Positions 38,311 to 50,478 of a stretch of 64,000 nucleotides of DNA are shown here, in pieces. The first letter of the stretch is position 1. The number at the start of each line of letters is the position of its first letter. The translations under genes and the position numbers were made by a program. The notes beneath the pieces are model-generated. The model ran no database searches, was not told the origin of the DNA, and saw only the letters and a program-made list of their open reading frames with translations. This DNA is from Shinisaurus crocodilurus. Lineage: Eukaryota > Chordata > Lepidosauria > Squamata > Shinisauridae. The stretch covers positions 30,516,197 through 30,580,196 of the forward strand of contig CM037877.1 in the NCBI GenBank assembly GCA_021292165.1, written 5' to 3'.

Positions 38311-39165
38311 CTGGGCTAGAGGTTTTCCTTTTCCTTCCCCATTCCTTTTTCCTTCTGCATCATGTCTTTTTAGGTTGTAAACCTGAGAGCAGGTTGTTTT
38401 TATTGATCTGTTAGCTGGTTTGGGAGCCCTTTTTGTTAAAAGAACAGGGTATAAATGCTTTGAATGAACGAACGAACAAGCAGTCAATACCTTCCCCCCA
38501 AGTTCCAAGTTAAAGACTTTATCAGGGCTAGGAATAGGAAGTAAAAAGTGTAAAGGAAGAAGAAACTGCATAATAATACTTAACACTTTTATAGCACTTT
38601 CAAGTGTTCAAAGCCCTTCACATGCATTATCTAGTTGTACTCCTTACAACAACCCTGTAAGGGTTATTATTATCCCCACATAAATTCTATACAGTTAGTT
38701 TCTAAACTTGAGATCTAAGACACAACTGGCCAACATACACAGAATTAGCATGGGTCCCTTGATGTTCAGGAAAAGACAGTTTGCTCAGTAGGGAATGGTT
38801 CCTAATTTAAACCCTGTGAGATGGGTGGGGGTGGGGGGAGGAAGGTGAGGGACATGTTTATCCTGCCCACCAGCAACACCTGGGAATGTGTTCAACCAAG
38901 TAAGTTGATGCTTTCTTGGGATCAAAGGGGGGGGGGGAGAGGACCTGAGAATTTGATAGATACTCAACTCCTTTCCTGGATACTTGACTCCTTTCCTGCA
39001 GGATCAGTAAAGGAGGTTTTCCTGACCAGATTAATGTCAGATGTGTTTCCCCTGTGTAATGGGCTGCTAAGCTGTCTGAACAGGCAAACAATAGCATCTT
39101 AAAGGGAAAGGCTCCTGAGTTAATGTGTTTTTCACACCAAGTTAATGAAACCACTCATCCATAAA

Positions 39166-39305
39166 GTTCCCTTGGGCAACCTTGGTCCAGTCACTGTGTC
39201 TCAGCCTGATCTACCTCACTGGGTTGCTGTGAGGATAGAAATGAGACAGAACTATCTGTGCTGCCCTGAGCTACTTGGAAGGGAAGGGTAAAAAGTGATA
39301 AGTCT
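39166..39305 (+). repeat. Old SINE 3' part
   Basis: It has tggtccagtcactgtgtctc, cagcctgatctacctcac and a decayed gagctacttggaagg. It is the diverged middle and tail of the SINE type seen whole at 32216. Confidence 0.5.
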
Positions 39306-39509
39306 TCATGATCCTTGACACCGGATTCTGTCAGTTGGGTTCGATACTTAACTTTACTGTGTTCTAGAATGCTAAGTGAACATTGCAGTTGTGATCATTT
39401 GCCTCTTACCAGAATGGCCTTGCTTTAGTGTATTGTCTTGACAATGTTAATTTGTCCATAATTATTGCCCTGGTTTTGTACCGTTAGTTTCTGTATGCAA
39501 ACTTAACTA

Positions 39510-40975
39510 TCACATTTATTTATTTCTTTGATTTGTACCCTGCCTTTCTACAAAAAAAAATGGCACTCAAGGCAGCTTATGGGCACAATTAAAATTGATT
39601 AAAACAATACATTAAAATACAATAAAAACATAACAATCACACACACAAAAACCCAAATTAAAAACCGCACTCAACCGAACAGACCCACTTACATGCCAAA
39701 GGCCTTATTGAATAAAGCGATCTTTGCTTGCAGGTGGAAAGACAGCAGGGAGGGATAAAACCTAGCATCCCTTGGGAAGGAGTTCCACAGCCTGGGAGTA
39801 GCCAGCGAAAAGGCCCTTTCTCAGGTTGCCATCAAATGCGCCTCTGGAGGTGGCAATCTCGACAGAAGGACCTCTCCAGGCAATCTTAAGCTCGGGGTGG
39901 GCTTGTACGGAAGAAGGCGGTCTTTCAGGTAGCCTGGTTCCATGCTATATAATGCTTTATAGGTCATAATCAACACTTAATTCTTCCTGGAAACAGACTG
40001 GTAGCCAGTGAAGCTGTTGTAACAAGGGAGTCACATGCTCCCTGTAACCTGCCCCTGTCAACAGTCTGCCTGCAGCATTCTGGACCAGCTGAAGTTTCTG
40101 AACAGTTTTTGAAGGCAGCCTCACATAGAGTGCATTAAAGTAGTCCAAATGGGATGTAACTAAGGCATGCATGCCCATGGCCAGATCAGACATCTCTAGG
40201 AATGGGTGCAGTTAATGCACTAGCCTTAGCTATGCACTTCTGGCCACCAAGACCTGGGCAACCAGGTTCAGGGTCGAGTTCAAGAGTACACCCAAACTGC
40301 GAGCCTGAGTCTTCGGGGGTGGGGTGGGGAACCCCATCCAGCACAGGTTGAATCCCTATTCACTGATCTGCCTTTTGACTGTCCAGAAGCACAGACTGTC
40401 TTGTCTGGGTTAAGCTTCAAATTGTTTACCCTCATCCAGCCCATTACTGACATCGGGCACCAGTTCAGAACAGCTTCCTTGGATTTTGGTGGAAAGGGGA
40501 ATTAGAGTAGGGTGTCATCGGCATACTGGTGACACTGAACCCAACACTCTGCAAACCCCTACCAGTGGTTTCATGTATATGTTAAATAGCATGTGGGATA
40601 AGATAGAGCCCTGAGGGACACCACAGGTCAACAGCCATGGAGTCGAACAGGAATCCCCCAGCATCACCTTCTGAGATCGCCCCTCCAAGAAGGACTGGAG
40701 CCACAGTATAACAGTGCTTCCCAGTCCCACCTCAGACAGATGCCTCAGAAGGATACCATGGTTGATGGTACTGAAAGCTGCCAAAAGGTCCAGCAGAACT
40801 AACAGGTAAATACTTCCCTTTTCCAGTTCCTGGTATAGATCGTCCACCAAGGCAACCAAAGCAGTTTCTGTCCCACAACCAGGCCTGAAGCCAGATTGAA
40901 ATGGATTTTAGATAATCCATCTCATCCAGAAATCCCTGGAGCTATTCACCTGGCATTCCTTTTTTTTAGTTGAAT
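39510..40975 (-). mobile_element. L2-type LINE, 5'-truncated and decayed
   Basis: The minus strand encodes L2-like RT pieces in order: VALVDDLYQELEKGSIYLLV and LDLLAAFSTINHGILLRHLS, then CGVPQGSILSHMLFNIYMKP; later LNPDKT-like sequence; then HALVTSHLDYFNALYVRLPS and LQLVQNAAGRLLTGAG. Frameshifts separate these pieces, and the Asp-Asp box is not in an open frame. The 3' UTR (39510-39950) includes ccctgcctttctac and A-rich repeats. Confidence 0.8.
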
Positions 40976-40999
40976 CCCTTAGAAGTGCTTTAATAACTT

Positions 41000-43900
41000 T
41001 GGGATCATGCCATAGGAAATCTTAGGAAATCACACTTGCTTGAATAGGACAATTAAACAGGTGCTTTTAAATCTTCCGCCTTTAAAGTCAGGATGACTTA
41101 AAAGTGCTTCAACTCCAGCTGGATTGTGCCCCTTGTGCATTGCCTATTGTTCGCTGACGTAAATAAAGCCCTTGACATTTTGTTTTAGATTGGGTAAAGA
41201 GAGGGTTAAAGGTGGAATTGGCTGAGGCATTATGCAAGCTGTTAAGCAAAAAGGAAGTACATTACAAAATGCTGAGCTCAGTAGTCTGGCTTCCAGCCAA
41301 ACCTTGCTTTCTTCACTACAGCTGAGAGCTTTCTAAGCTTCCCACCAGTGGGTTTATCTGAACTGTTTAGGAATGCTGTCTCAGTCGCCAGCTGACGTCA
41401 GCACAGGCAGTTCAGCTGAGGGCCAGGCCAGACTGACAGTGTAGATGGGTGGGGCTTTGTGTAGGCTGGCTGGCTGGCTGTGTGTGTGTGGCGTATATAC
41501 ACATACACACAGAGGCTGGGCATGGCAGGAAGAGTGAGACTGCAATTTCCACTGCTGTAGCAGAACTCGAAATGTTGGCGTTTTAGTTCCTTTATGGCTT
41601 TTCTACAGAAACATTGTTTGAATCTAGCGCTTTTGTCTTCGTCTCTCCCTGAAATACTGCTGAGTGACGGTCTTAATCTGTATGCATTTTTCCTGAAATA
41701 ACTTTGGAAAATGCACACACTAGAAGTCTGATTTCAAGTACCGCTCTTTAGGGCTTCAGTGAGGGTGGAGCCTGAAGGGAGCAAAAATCATTTCACAACT
41801 GTAAGCTCTGGTGATGAGAGATTTGTGTGTTCTGGTGGGGGAGGAATTGTTTGTTCTGTGAGTTTTGAGTGTTCACTTCTTGGTTAGAACGTACTATGCC
41901 ATTTTGGATTCCCACCCGCCCCCAGTATGATGTCTGCAAAAGTTTTAGACAGACAGCAACCCAGATATTGGTTGAACTTTTGCTAAAGCAGCCTGCTAAA
42001 GTGTCTCTTACAAAACAAATTCCAGCCATAAAAACAGACTTGAAATCATGATTTGATCTCCCTTGTTGCTTTCTAATTTGATTAGAAAAATGTTATGTTG
42101 TAAAAGTCGATGGTACAAATAAGACATTTGTATAACACTGCAAGCTTCAAAATTGGGATTCGTTTCACTGCTGAAACAAAGTTTGCTTTGCTTGCCTATT
42201 TCAGACATGAGTAGTTAAACAAGTTCCTTTCATCTTTGTGACCCAGATTTGTGGACATGCTCCATTGCATAGCTTTCAGGAGGAAAGGACAGTTGATGAA
42301 AAATAAGAATGTGTAGGTACATTTTATGTCCATATGGTGGTAACATGAATTGCAGAGGTGAAGAAATAGAAAAGGCACAGTTTGATTGCAGAGATGAAAC
42401 ATAAAATGTACAGTTTGATTACACAGCCATCTTATCCATATGTTTAAAACAAGCATTCATATGTTTAATATCCCGCCTGCCAGCTTCTTCCCCAGGCAGG
42501 GAAAATCTCTTATCAGTTGCCCCCTCCTCTGCCATGCTGCAATCCGGATTTTTAAAAGCCTCTATTGGTGCCAATGGAGCCTTTCTAAAAAGCCTAATTT
42601 CTCTGCAGCGGGAGTATTTTTGGGAGGGGGTACTTGATGTTGTGTGTGTTATGTATGAAAATCCATGTGTCTGTGAATGGGTGTGTATATGATGTGTGTC
42701 TGGGCAATTATGTCAAGGAGCCACATGCCAGTAATGAGTGGCCATTCCCATTTTGGGAAGTAGCCCCACCCGCTGCTGGCGTGCAGCCCCCGGTGTGCAT
42801 GCCCAGGGCCAAAAAAGTTTCCCCATCCCTGGTTTAAAAGAATGCTGTAAGTCTTTGCGGGGTTTCATCATCTAAAATGTAGCCTGCTTTTCAAAGTGTT
42901 TCATCGTAGCGTTGTTAAAAAGTCAGTTGCATATAGAATGGAAAGTAGTATGCTTGGCATGCACAAATTGTGACCCACCAAGCCAAATGCAACCTATCAA
43001 CCATTTCTGGTTACTAGTGATGTGGCAAAGTGCTGGGACTCGGTGGGACAAACTAGGTTTCCCCGGTTTAGAACCCCCTAAATCCTTTAGAAATCAGGTG
43101 GAAACCCAAAGTTCAGAATGGATTCCCCCAGTCACCAGTCCTTGCTACTGCCCCCCTCCCTTTTGCTTTAAACTAACTTGGTGGTAAGTGATACAGTGAA
43201 CTGGTGAGTTAGAGCCCTGATAAATATCCAAGAGTTTCTGGCTTCCAGGACACTGCTAGAGCAATTTTCTAGGACATAATGGTGGCCTGTCACAAGATCT
43301 CCTACTGCAGAGAGATTCAGGGATATGGGTGAATTGAGAGGAGGCACTCTGGCCTGTTCATGCTCCCAGTGATACCAAGAGTGCAAGATATTCTCCCATA
43401 ATTTGGTATGGGCTCAAATTAAACTGCTTACATTGAATTCTTTTTGACTGGAACCCATTCCAAAATGAGATGGAGGCTTACCCATCACTAATAATTGCCC
43501 CCTGGGAGATTGATAAGCCTCCTATGTTTGCTGGTTTGTCTGGGATTAAAAAAAATGGAGAAGGAAGGGTTGCCAAGCATATGGCACAGTATGTAGCTAA
43601 TGGGCTGTATTTGGCTCAGGAAATTATATTAGGACATAGAATGCAAACAAAATGACAGCATCAACAGGATTTGCACATTGCCCAGTCAGTATGACTAGTA
43701 TTCAATGGATGTTGGAAAATGTGAATTTGTGTTGAACATCGTCCAGGCAATATGCATAGTTTTCAAGCAGTGATGTGTATGTTGGCTAGTCAGTATGCGC
43801 AGTGTCCAATTGATATTGTCTGCTTGTGTTATTGAAGAACTTTGTTCAAAGCAGGGTTCGGCAGCTGCTACAGAGACTCAAAGGGGCCACATTTAGCTTG

Positions 43901-46490
43901 AGGTTTGCTGCAGAATTTTGGTGGCAAACTGCCTTTTTTTTTTTTTTTGCTGTTGCACCACTGAATTTCAGCAGGGGGTGCGCACAAAAGGCCATGGGGC
44001 CCATCCCTGGTTGAAAGGCTGCATGGAATGCCCTGTTCATGTTGTCTATGCCCAGTCCACTCGTATTTGTGCACGTCTTCCAGGGAGCTCTCACTAACCA
44101 CAATATAGTCAAATAAAATGAGCCTGTGTCTTGGATCAGTTGGAAAGTTAGGAAATGCTCTGTCCAGGAGATTAGTATGTTTTACACTTTAGTATTTCCT
44201 GTCCCGGCGGTCCGGACAGGTATCAATACTTTAAAAACAGATAAGTGGTTAGTTTGGCCTTGTTTACCAAACTGAGACAAATCTTACAATCTGGTATTTC
44301 TACAAAGCTCAGGCTTTTGACAAGAGAGGACTTCTATGTGAAAATACCAGGTACCACATTACCTGAAATCCAGAGTGCATGCTGCAGGCAGGAGGGAAAG
44401 GGGGACAAGAGAGTAACCAGTTCCTGAATGTTCTGTGGGCTGCCCTGAAAATGTCGATTGGCCATTGAAACGCCAGACATATCAGAAATACTGTCATCAC
44501 TAGTCATGAGTGGCAAAGGGTTTCTTTGATCCCTATAAAAGTATATATATATATCTATATATCTGATGGAAAAGCCCTTTCTTGATCAGTGTTTGATACC
44601 CTGAGAGAGCAATCCTATGGTCCCCGAGAGAGCAACCTAGGGAACATAAAATTGTTCGGAGTCCCAGTGCTATGACCTTGGGAGGGGGAGTCTGAGATCT
44701 GATTCTCCCCCCCCCACTCACGGCCCCCACAGAAAGAACCACGCTGACTGCTTCCTGAGGTCACAAATGTGGCTTCGGAGGGAGGACAAAGGGAGAAATC
44801 TGCAGGGCGAGGAGAGGCCAGGATAGAAGAAATCCTATGGCCTCTCCAGCCCTAGCCCAGTCCCTGCCAGTGCCTCTAGGTGGGCTCAAAAGACTCGTCT
44901 AGAGGGGGGAAATGTAAAATGGAGGATGGAGAGGCAAAAATGGTCTTCTTCCCATCCTGCCATCAGCAGTCCGGCAGGGCATTGGATATCCCTTTCTAAG
45001 GGAAGGAAGACGTTTAGACATATAGCTCTAAATGTCTAAAACAGTTCTGTTGTGAACATTGCTTGGTTCACAATTTTATACCTCACCAAAGAGACTATGC
45101 CTGTGAGTGCACCTTGTTTCATTGAATTGATCTTTTAATACTTAGATTTGAAAGTAGGGAGTTGACATCACTCTGCTGGTGAAGTTCATTCGAAAAAAAC
45201 TCCTCAGCAGGACCCTAAGGTTGGACAATCCCGTTAACTGAAGCTTCTCCAAAATTGAAACTTAGAATTTCAAAGTCCCCTGCTTAATTAGAAGCCAAAG
45301 TAGAGTAATATCCATATTTTGCAACTTCCTATTTTTGGAAAGTTGCAAAATAAGGCCACTTTGTCTTGTCTAAGATCTTATAAGTAAATGGGCTGGCCTT
45401 GCTTAATGAAACATATTTTTAATTTTGCTTATATATTGTCTGCTCTCCCATTTTCCCAATTTCTCTAGCAGTAACAGGTTGTATTGGGATGTATATTTCC
45501 CCAGCTGTTAACAAGATGGCAGACTTCAGATTCCTTTCCTCAGTTTTTAAAGTTACTTGTATGTAGAGGGGAGTCACTTCTTGTGGTATCAAGTATCTTT
45601 TGCCCGCAACACAAAGTCTCTTTTGTCGCAGTGACTCAAGCTGAATGATCTTTCAGGCTGTTGAGGAAACAGGTGCCTCTTTTTTTCTTTAATGGGGGGG
45701 GGGGGACACATTGCACCAATAAAAACGTGTGCAGGAATCCTGCACAACAAAACATCTCTGTTAAGCCTATTAAAGTGTGTGGAGGGGATGGGAAGTGATT
45801 ACTGATCTTAACAAATGTCCATGTGTTGGTAAATGAGAAGCACAGCTGTGTTTTTAGAAATGCGAGTAGAACATTTTGAGCCAGCGTTAGTTATATTGAG
45901 GTCTTTCTGATAGTATAAGATAGCTCAAACTCCTTTCACAGTGAATCTGCCCAAGGCAAGGAAATCAGAAGACCTGAAAGCAAGACAACATGGCACTGTT
46001 TGCCAAGCACTGTCTGCACTATTTAGCCTGAGGGCAAAAAATTGAAGGGGTGGAACTCATGGGTACAAGGAGTGTGACACATAGTTTACTATGTTATGCT
46101 GATACTGTGGAACTCTGCCTTCAAGCCCAGTCAAGGTCCTTATTAGAAGCAGTTTAACAATGCTTGTGGCTCCCTGAAACAGTCTACATCTTTTTAAGGA
46201 GATCCACCTCCTACCTTGAGAACCACTGTGTTAGAATCAAAGTCTGAGATAGTCTGGGGAGAATACTTCCAACACGCAGAAGGAGAAGACCAAGACATGT
46301 GGTGGGTTTGCATGTCACAGTGTCACACTAAGTCACCCCTGTGAATAAGCTACACAGTGTGGATTGTTCGCTGAACAACCCACAATACGCCTGACAATCA
46401 GGCTTGCTGTGGCGTGTTCTCCCTTCCTACACCCTCAGTCCTCCAGCTCATATCCCAGGGGACTTTGTGGCAGAACCCGTCTTGTCTCCT
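41000..46490. other. Intron 1, few repeats, no gene seen
   Basis: Mostly unique-looking sequence with the CRE-like palindrome. Remnants that look like hAT ends lie at about 42700-42836 (agtttccccatccctggt) and 43852-44012 (agcagggttcggcag, cccatccctggttgaaa). An imperfect hairpin (agtatttcctgtcc with ggacaggtatcaatact) lies at 44191-44237. Confidence 0.45.
41391..41402. promoter_or_regulatory. Palindromic CRE/MARE-like site
   Basis: gctgacgtcagc is a perfect 12-base palindrome with a full CRE (TGACGTCA) and 13 of 14 bases of a CRE-type Maf element when flanks are added. It lies in a unique-looking intronic block. Confidence 0.3.
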
Positions 46491-46499
46491 TGCCCAAGT

Positions 46500-48340
46500 C
46501 CCCTCCCCAGTCACTACCCCTTTTTGTTCACCGCCTTTTTTCTTTCTTTCTGGAGCCTAAAAATGCTCGATAGAGGTCGTTTTCCATGATGATGATTTTT
46601 GTTGGTCTTTCACAAGTGCACTCTTACTGCTGTCTAGTCTTGCCTGGTCAATTTCCTTGTATGTTTCAGCTGTCAAAGGGCACTGCAAAGTGGAATAGGC
46701 AACATACAAGGAAATTGCGCAGGACCGGGCGAGAAATAATAGGAAAGGAATGGAGGGGCCTGGTAGTAAAAGTCAGAAGCACCAGACATTTTGGTGGTGG
46801 TGGGAGCCCAAGTGCACCAAAACGGGGCGCGGGGGGGCAATGTCTCTTCCTTGGCAATGTGATCATCTCGCTTGTAAGTGTTGAAGAGACACTTCTCAGT
46901 GTCCTCCACCTTTTCTACACTTCCCCAGCATTCCAGCTACTCTAGAAAGGAGAGATATTGACTGCCCCTGCTTTTCATAGAGTACTTCCTGCTGCAGTTA
47001 CTGTGGTTCCCTGATAGTTAAAAACAAACCCTGAGAAGAGGGCTGCATGAGATGGAGTGAATGGGGCCCCACTGAGGGGAGTGGGTGTAAGTGCTGCTGG
47101 TGCCCCATTTGCTCTGTCCCATTCTGCCACATGTAAGGGTTTTTTTTTTTTTTTTTTTTTGTTTTTAAACCATCTGGAATATTTGTGCTTTTTTTTTTTT
47201 TGGCCTGGAAAATATATAAAATGTAGTGGGTGGGAAGTAAATGGAGTGGAAATTTTAGCACCTGCATTAATGGATTAGTTAATGCAGGTGCACAAATTCC
47301 CCTGCATTTACTTCCCAGCCCTTAAATTTGTGTACGGTATATTTTACCATGCCAAAAAATAATGCACAAATATTCCAGACAGGTTTTTTTTTTTTTTTTT
47401 TAAATTGAGGTGGCAGAATGGGACAGAGCAAATGGGGCACCAGCAGTACTTACACCACCACCCCATGGGGCCCCATTTACTCTGTCCCATGCAGCAGCCT
47501 TCTCAGGTTTTTTTTTTTTTTAAAGCTGGCAGGGAACCTCAGTAACCACAGCAGTAAATGCTCTGAAAAGGAGTCGTGAAAAGGGGCGTAAGGGGGGAAG
47601 TTAATATCTCCCCTTTCTGGAGCAGCTGGAGAGTTGGGGATGTGTTGAAAAGGAAGTGTTGAAAAGGTGGAGGGCACTGAGAAGTGTCAGTTCAACACTT
47701 AAACGCGAGAAGATCACATTGCCAAGGGGGAGATATTGTGTCCCCCTCCTTTGGTTCTCTTCCTCCACCCCCTATTTTCGGCACTGCAAGGTGAAAGGGA
47801 GAAACGTGCTAAGCGAAAAGCACGTCAAACGAATCCTTCACAGGACCATCTTCCATCTGGTAACCTGTGTCCTCACTGTGGGAAGCTGTGTGGATCTAGA
47901 ATTGGCCTCCACAGTCACTTAAGGACCCATCGCTAGAGTCTACACAATTTTCTTTAGAATTTTCCTCCTTTTAAAATCTCCTTTTTGTAACTTTATCCTG
48001 GAAGACAATCTTACTCAGTCACGAGTGATCGCCTACTACTACTTGCGCTACCTGGTCCTTCCTTTTCTTTACTATTATTTCTCCCCCAGTCCTTTGGAGC
48101 TGTGCACAAATTAGCCAATAGGCAGCCTCATCTTGTCAGTGTGCTGTTATGTTGCCTACTCCGCAGCTCACTTTGACAGCTGAAACCTACATTGAAATTG
48201 ACCAGGAAAGACCACATATGGGACAGCTGTAAGCACACTTGCAAGGCAGACAAATAAATAAATAAATAAATAAATTGCAAGCCCAATTTTGCATTTTTGA
48301 GGTTCCAAAAAAGAAAACAAAAAAGCTGGGGAATGAGTGA
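46500..48340. mobile_element. Large foldback (inverted-repeat) element interrupted by a LINE
   Basis: Two arms of about 770 bases meet at a perfect inner stem, cacctgcattaa / ttaatgcaggtg, around the loop tggattag (47271-47278). Blocks pair in reverse order outward: a 'ccagcag...ggggcccca' block, a poly-T block on each side, a 'cagtaac...aggtt' block, 'cttggcaatgtgatc' with 'gatcacattgcc', and 'tttcagctgtcaaag' with 'ctttgacagctgaaa'. The arms are diverged. The right arm is broken by the LINE fragment. No coding frame is supported. Related ends may lie at 46303 and 48491. Confidence 0.75.
47786..48040 (+). mobile_element. LINE 3' end inserted in the foldback's right arm
   Basis: It starts at caaggtgaaagggag and carries the same C-terminal zinc-finger sequence and stop as the fragment at 29674, ending in ggaagacaatcttactcagt and a short cctactactac tract. 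Left-arm sequence has no counterpart for this stretch, so it is an insertion. Confidence 0.75.
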
Positions 48341-48483
48341 CACTTCTTCCAAAGTTCCAATTCAGCATTGGTGGAAGTGTAGTCACTGGCGAGATCTCAA
48401 AAAGTGAGCAGCATGGGCTTTTTTTTTGCTGCTCTTGCCGAGCAGCTCTGTAGCTGATTGTGACAAACCATGATAAAATTGGT

Positions 48484-48650
48484 CTCCTGGGTTCGGATGA
48501 CACGACAACCCATCGTGGGCAAGAACAACCCTACAACAAGCCATAGATATTCTCCATGGCTTCTTGCCAAAAATAAGTCACCCCATGCTAAATGCTCTGG
48601 GTTCGGATGACACGACAACCCATCATGGGTAGCTGCCCAACTATGCCTAA
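48484..48650. repeat. Direct repeats of a 'gggttcggatgacacgacaa' terminus
   Basis: Two nearly identical copies begin near 48490 and 48600. They are the ends of the family seen at 19122 and may be the edge of the foldback or independent elements. Confidence 0.45.
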
Positions 48651-49596
48651 GGATAATCTAGTGTTGTGGGTTAATTTTTCTAAAAGGGTGAGATGCCAAA
48701 CCTCTTAGAACCAGTTTTGTAGAAAGCAAGGATCCAGAGTCCTCCCAACGTTCAATTTTTGTTTTCACTGCAACTAATAAGGGAATGAGTTCTTTGTGTG
48801 CAACCACTTTATGTTCTTCTGAATATGTAGTTGAGAATAATATTTGTAGAGAATAATATTTGTAAAAAATAATGAACAATCTTATAAGTGTCCCTAATTA
48901 TCCGAGTAAAAAAGGTAGCCACTCCACCACTCAAGATGTTGAGTCCATCACTACATCCTCACCAGTATATAGGCAAGAGCAATCCATATATATGGTGGAG
49001 TTGGAGTGGGATAAAATAGCAGTTATGCATTAATTTCAGGGGAAATTCCCTAATCCTTAGCCAAGATTTGAGAGGGTGTTTATTCCAAATTAGCAACCAT
49101 TGGTGAGTAGAGACAGAGCATCCCAAATCTGTCTCCCAAGAAGTTTTCAAACCTCAAAGAGCCATGTATCACAGACACCAGTATGTTTATAAATAGATGA
49201 AATTAGCCCTTTGGTTTCAGGTGTCACAGTAGCACATCGCTACTTAAAATTAGTTAAAGTCTGTTTGGCTTGCTGAATGACATGAGGGTTGGTTGCAAAG
49301 TGGTGAATTTGGTGTAATTGAAACCAGGAAAATCTAGTACCTTAAAGCTGTTCTGAGAACTGAATAATGGTGACAGGTTGGCCTTTGACATGAACATCTC
49401 TGTATGGATTGCACATTGTCCCCACTTTTCAGATTGCTTATATTTATCCCGGTTTCAGAATAAAGGGATGGTTTACAGTTGGGAGAAGAGAGGAGGTGGG
49501 GCAGTTTAATCAGGGCATCCAGAATATGTACGGTATATATATTTTAAAAGTCAACAGAGTGCAGAAAGCATGAGGCAAAACAGGATAGTTCTAACA

Positions 49597-49731
49597 CAGT
49601 GTTCTCCAACCTTGGGTCCCCAGATGTTTTTGGCCTACAACTCCCAGCATGCCCCAGCCAGCTACGCTGGCTGGGGCATGCTGGGAGTTGTAGGCCAAAA
49701 ACATCTGGGGACCCAAGGTTGGAGAACACTG
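49597..49731. mobile_element. Near-perfect 135-bp hairpin MITE (hAT-like)
   Basis: The whole element is an inverted repeat of two 67-base arms with practically no mismatch. The end is cagtgttctccaacc and the inner stem ctacaactcccagcatgccc. Flanks are near-identical 8-base repeats, ttctaaca and ctctaaca, which fits hAT. Both strands show the same peptide because of the symmetry; it is not a gene. Confidence 0.8.
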
Positions 49732-50170
49732 CTCTAACAGATGAGACTGGATTTGAGACAAGGTTCCACAAAGACCGGTTTGGCTTACCAGCCAGCCTAT
49801 TTGTCATTGTCATCAATTCTCTTCTTCTGTGCAGAGGGTGTGGGGGAGATTCAGAGATTTTTCTCCTTTGTGCTTGGTGGTGGTGGTGGTATGGCAATAC
49901 TATGAAATAATGCCTTCCCCAAACCTCAGCATGAGGCACAGCTCCACCTCTCTTCCAAGCTCTCTGTGCTTGCAGAGGGCTTGAGGGAGAGGTGGCTCTC
50001 TTGAACATGACACGGTCTGAATAAAAGAAGAGACAGCAGTTCTCTTGTTAAACCTCAATGCAAGTAAAATGATTTCCCAAGTCCTTTGGCAAGTGCAGAG
50101 GCCTTGCAAGAGAGACGGAGTTCTGTATCGCTTCTGAGGTTTGGGTAAGATAGAAATTGCGAGAGACTAT

Positions 50171-50478
50171 GACTGGGTTCAGACAACACCATAACCCACA
50201 CTCAAGAGTTGAGTGTGCATTGTCCTTGAAACGTGGGTTGTTGAAACGGGGTTATCGTGTTGTCTGAACCCTGCCACATTAACAGACCATGGTTTGTTAG
50301 TCACAAACAACCTACAGTTCACAATGCGATAACAAACCATAGGTTCTCTTCATGGTTTGCTAGGTTCAGAAAACACGATAACTCACGTTTCATCAACAAC
50401 CCATGGTTCAATGACAACCCACACTTGAAAACCCATACTCAACTCGTGAGTGTGTGTTATCATGTCTGAACCCAGTCA
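50171..50478. repeat. Compound hairpin repeat with 'gggttcagacaacac' ends
   Basis: The ends gactgggttcagacaacacc and catgtctgaacccagtc are complementary. The interior repeats aacccac and gtgggtt motifs and contains accatggtttgttag. It is homologous to 11487-11767. Confidence 0.65.

Noticed and set aside
38122..38586. A 154-codon minus-strand open frame
   Set aside because: It overlaps a tRNA-derived SINE and has no recognisable domain or conserved start context.
49544..50008. Frames on opposite strands sharing the same peptide
   Set aside because: The shared peptide is produced by the two arms of the perfect hairpin MITE.
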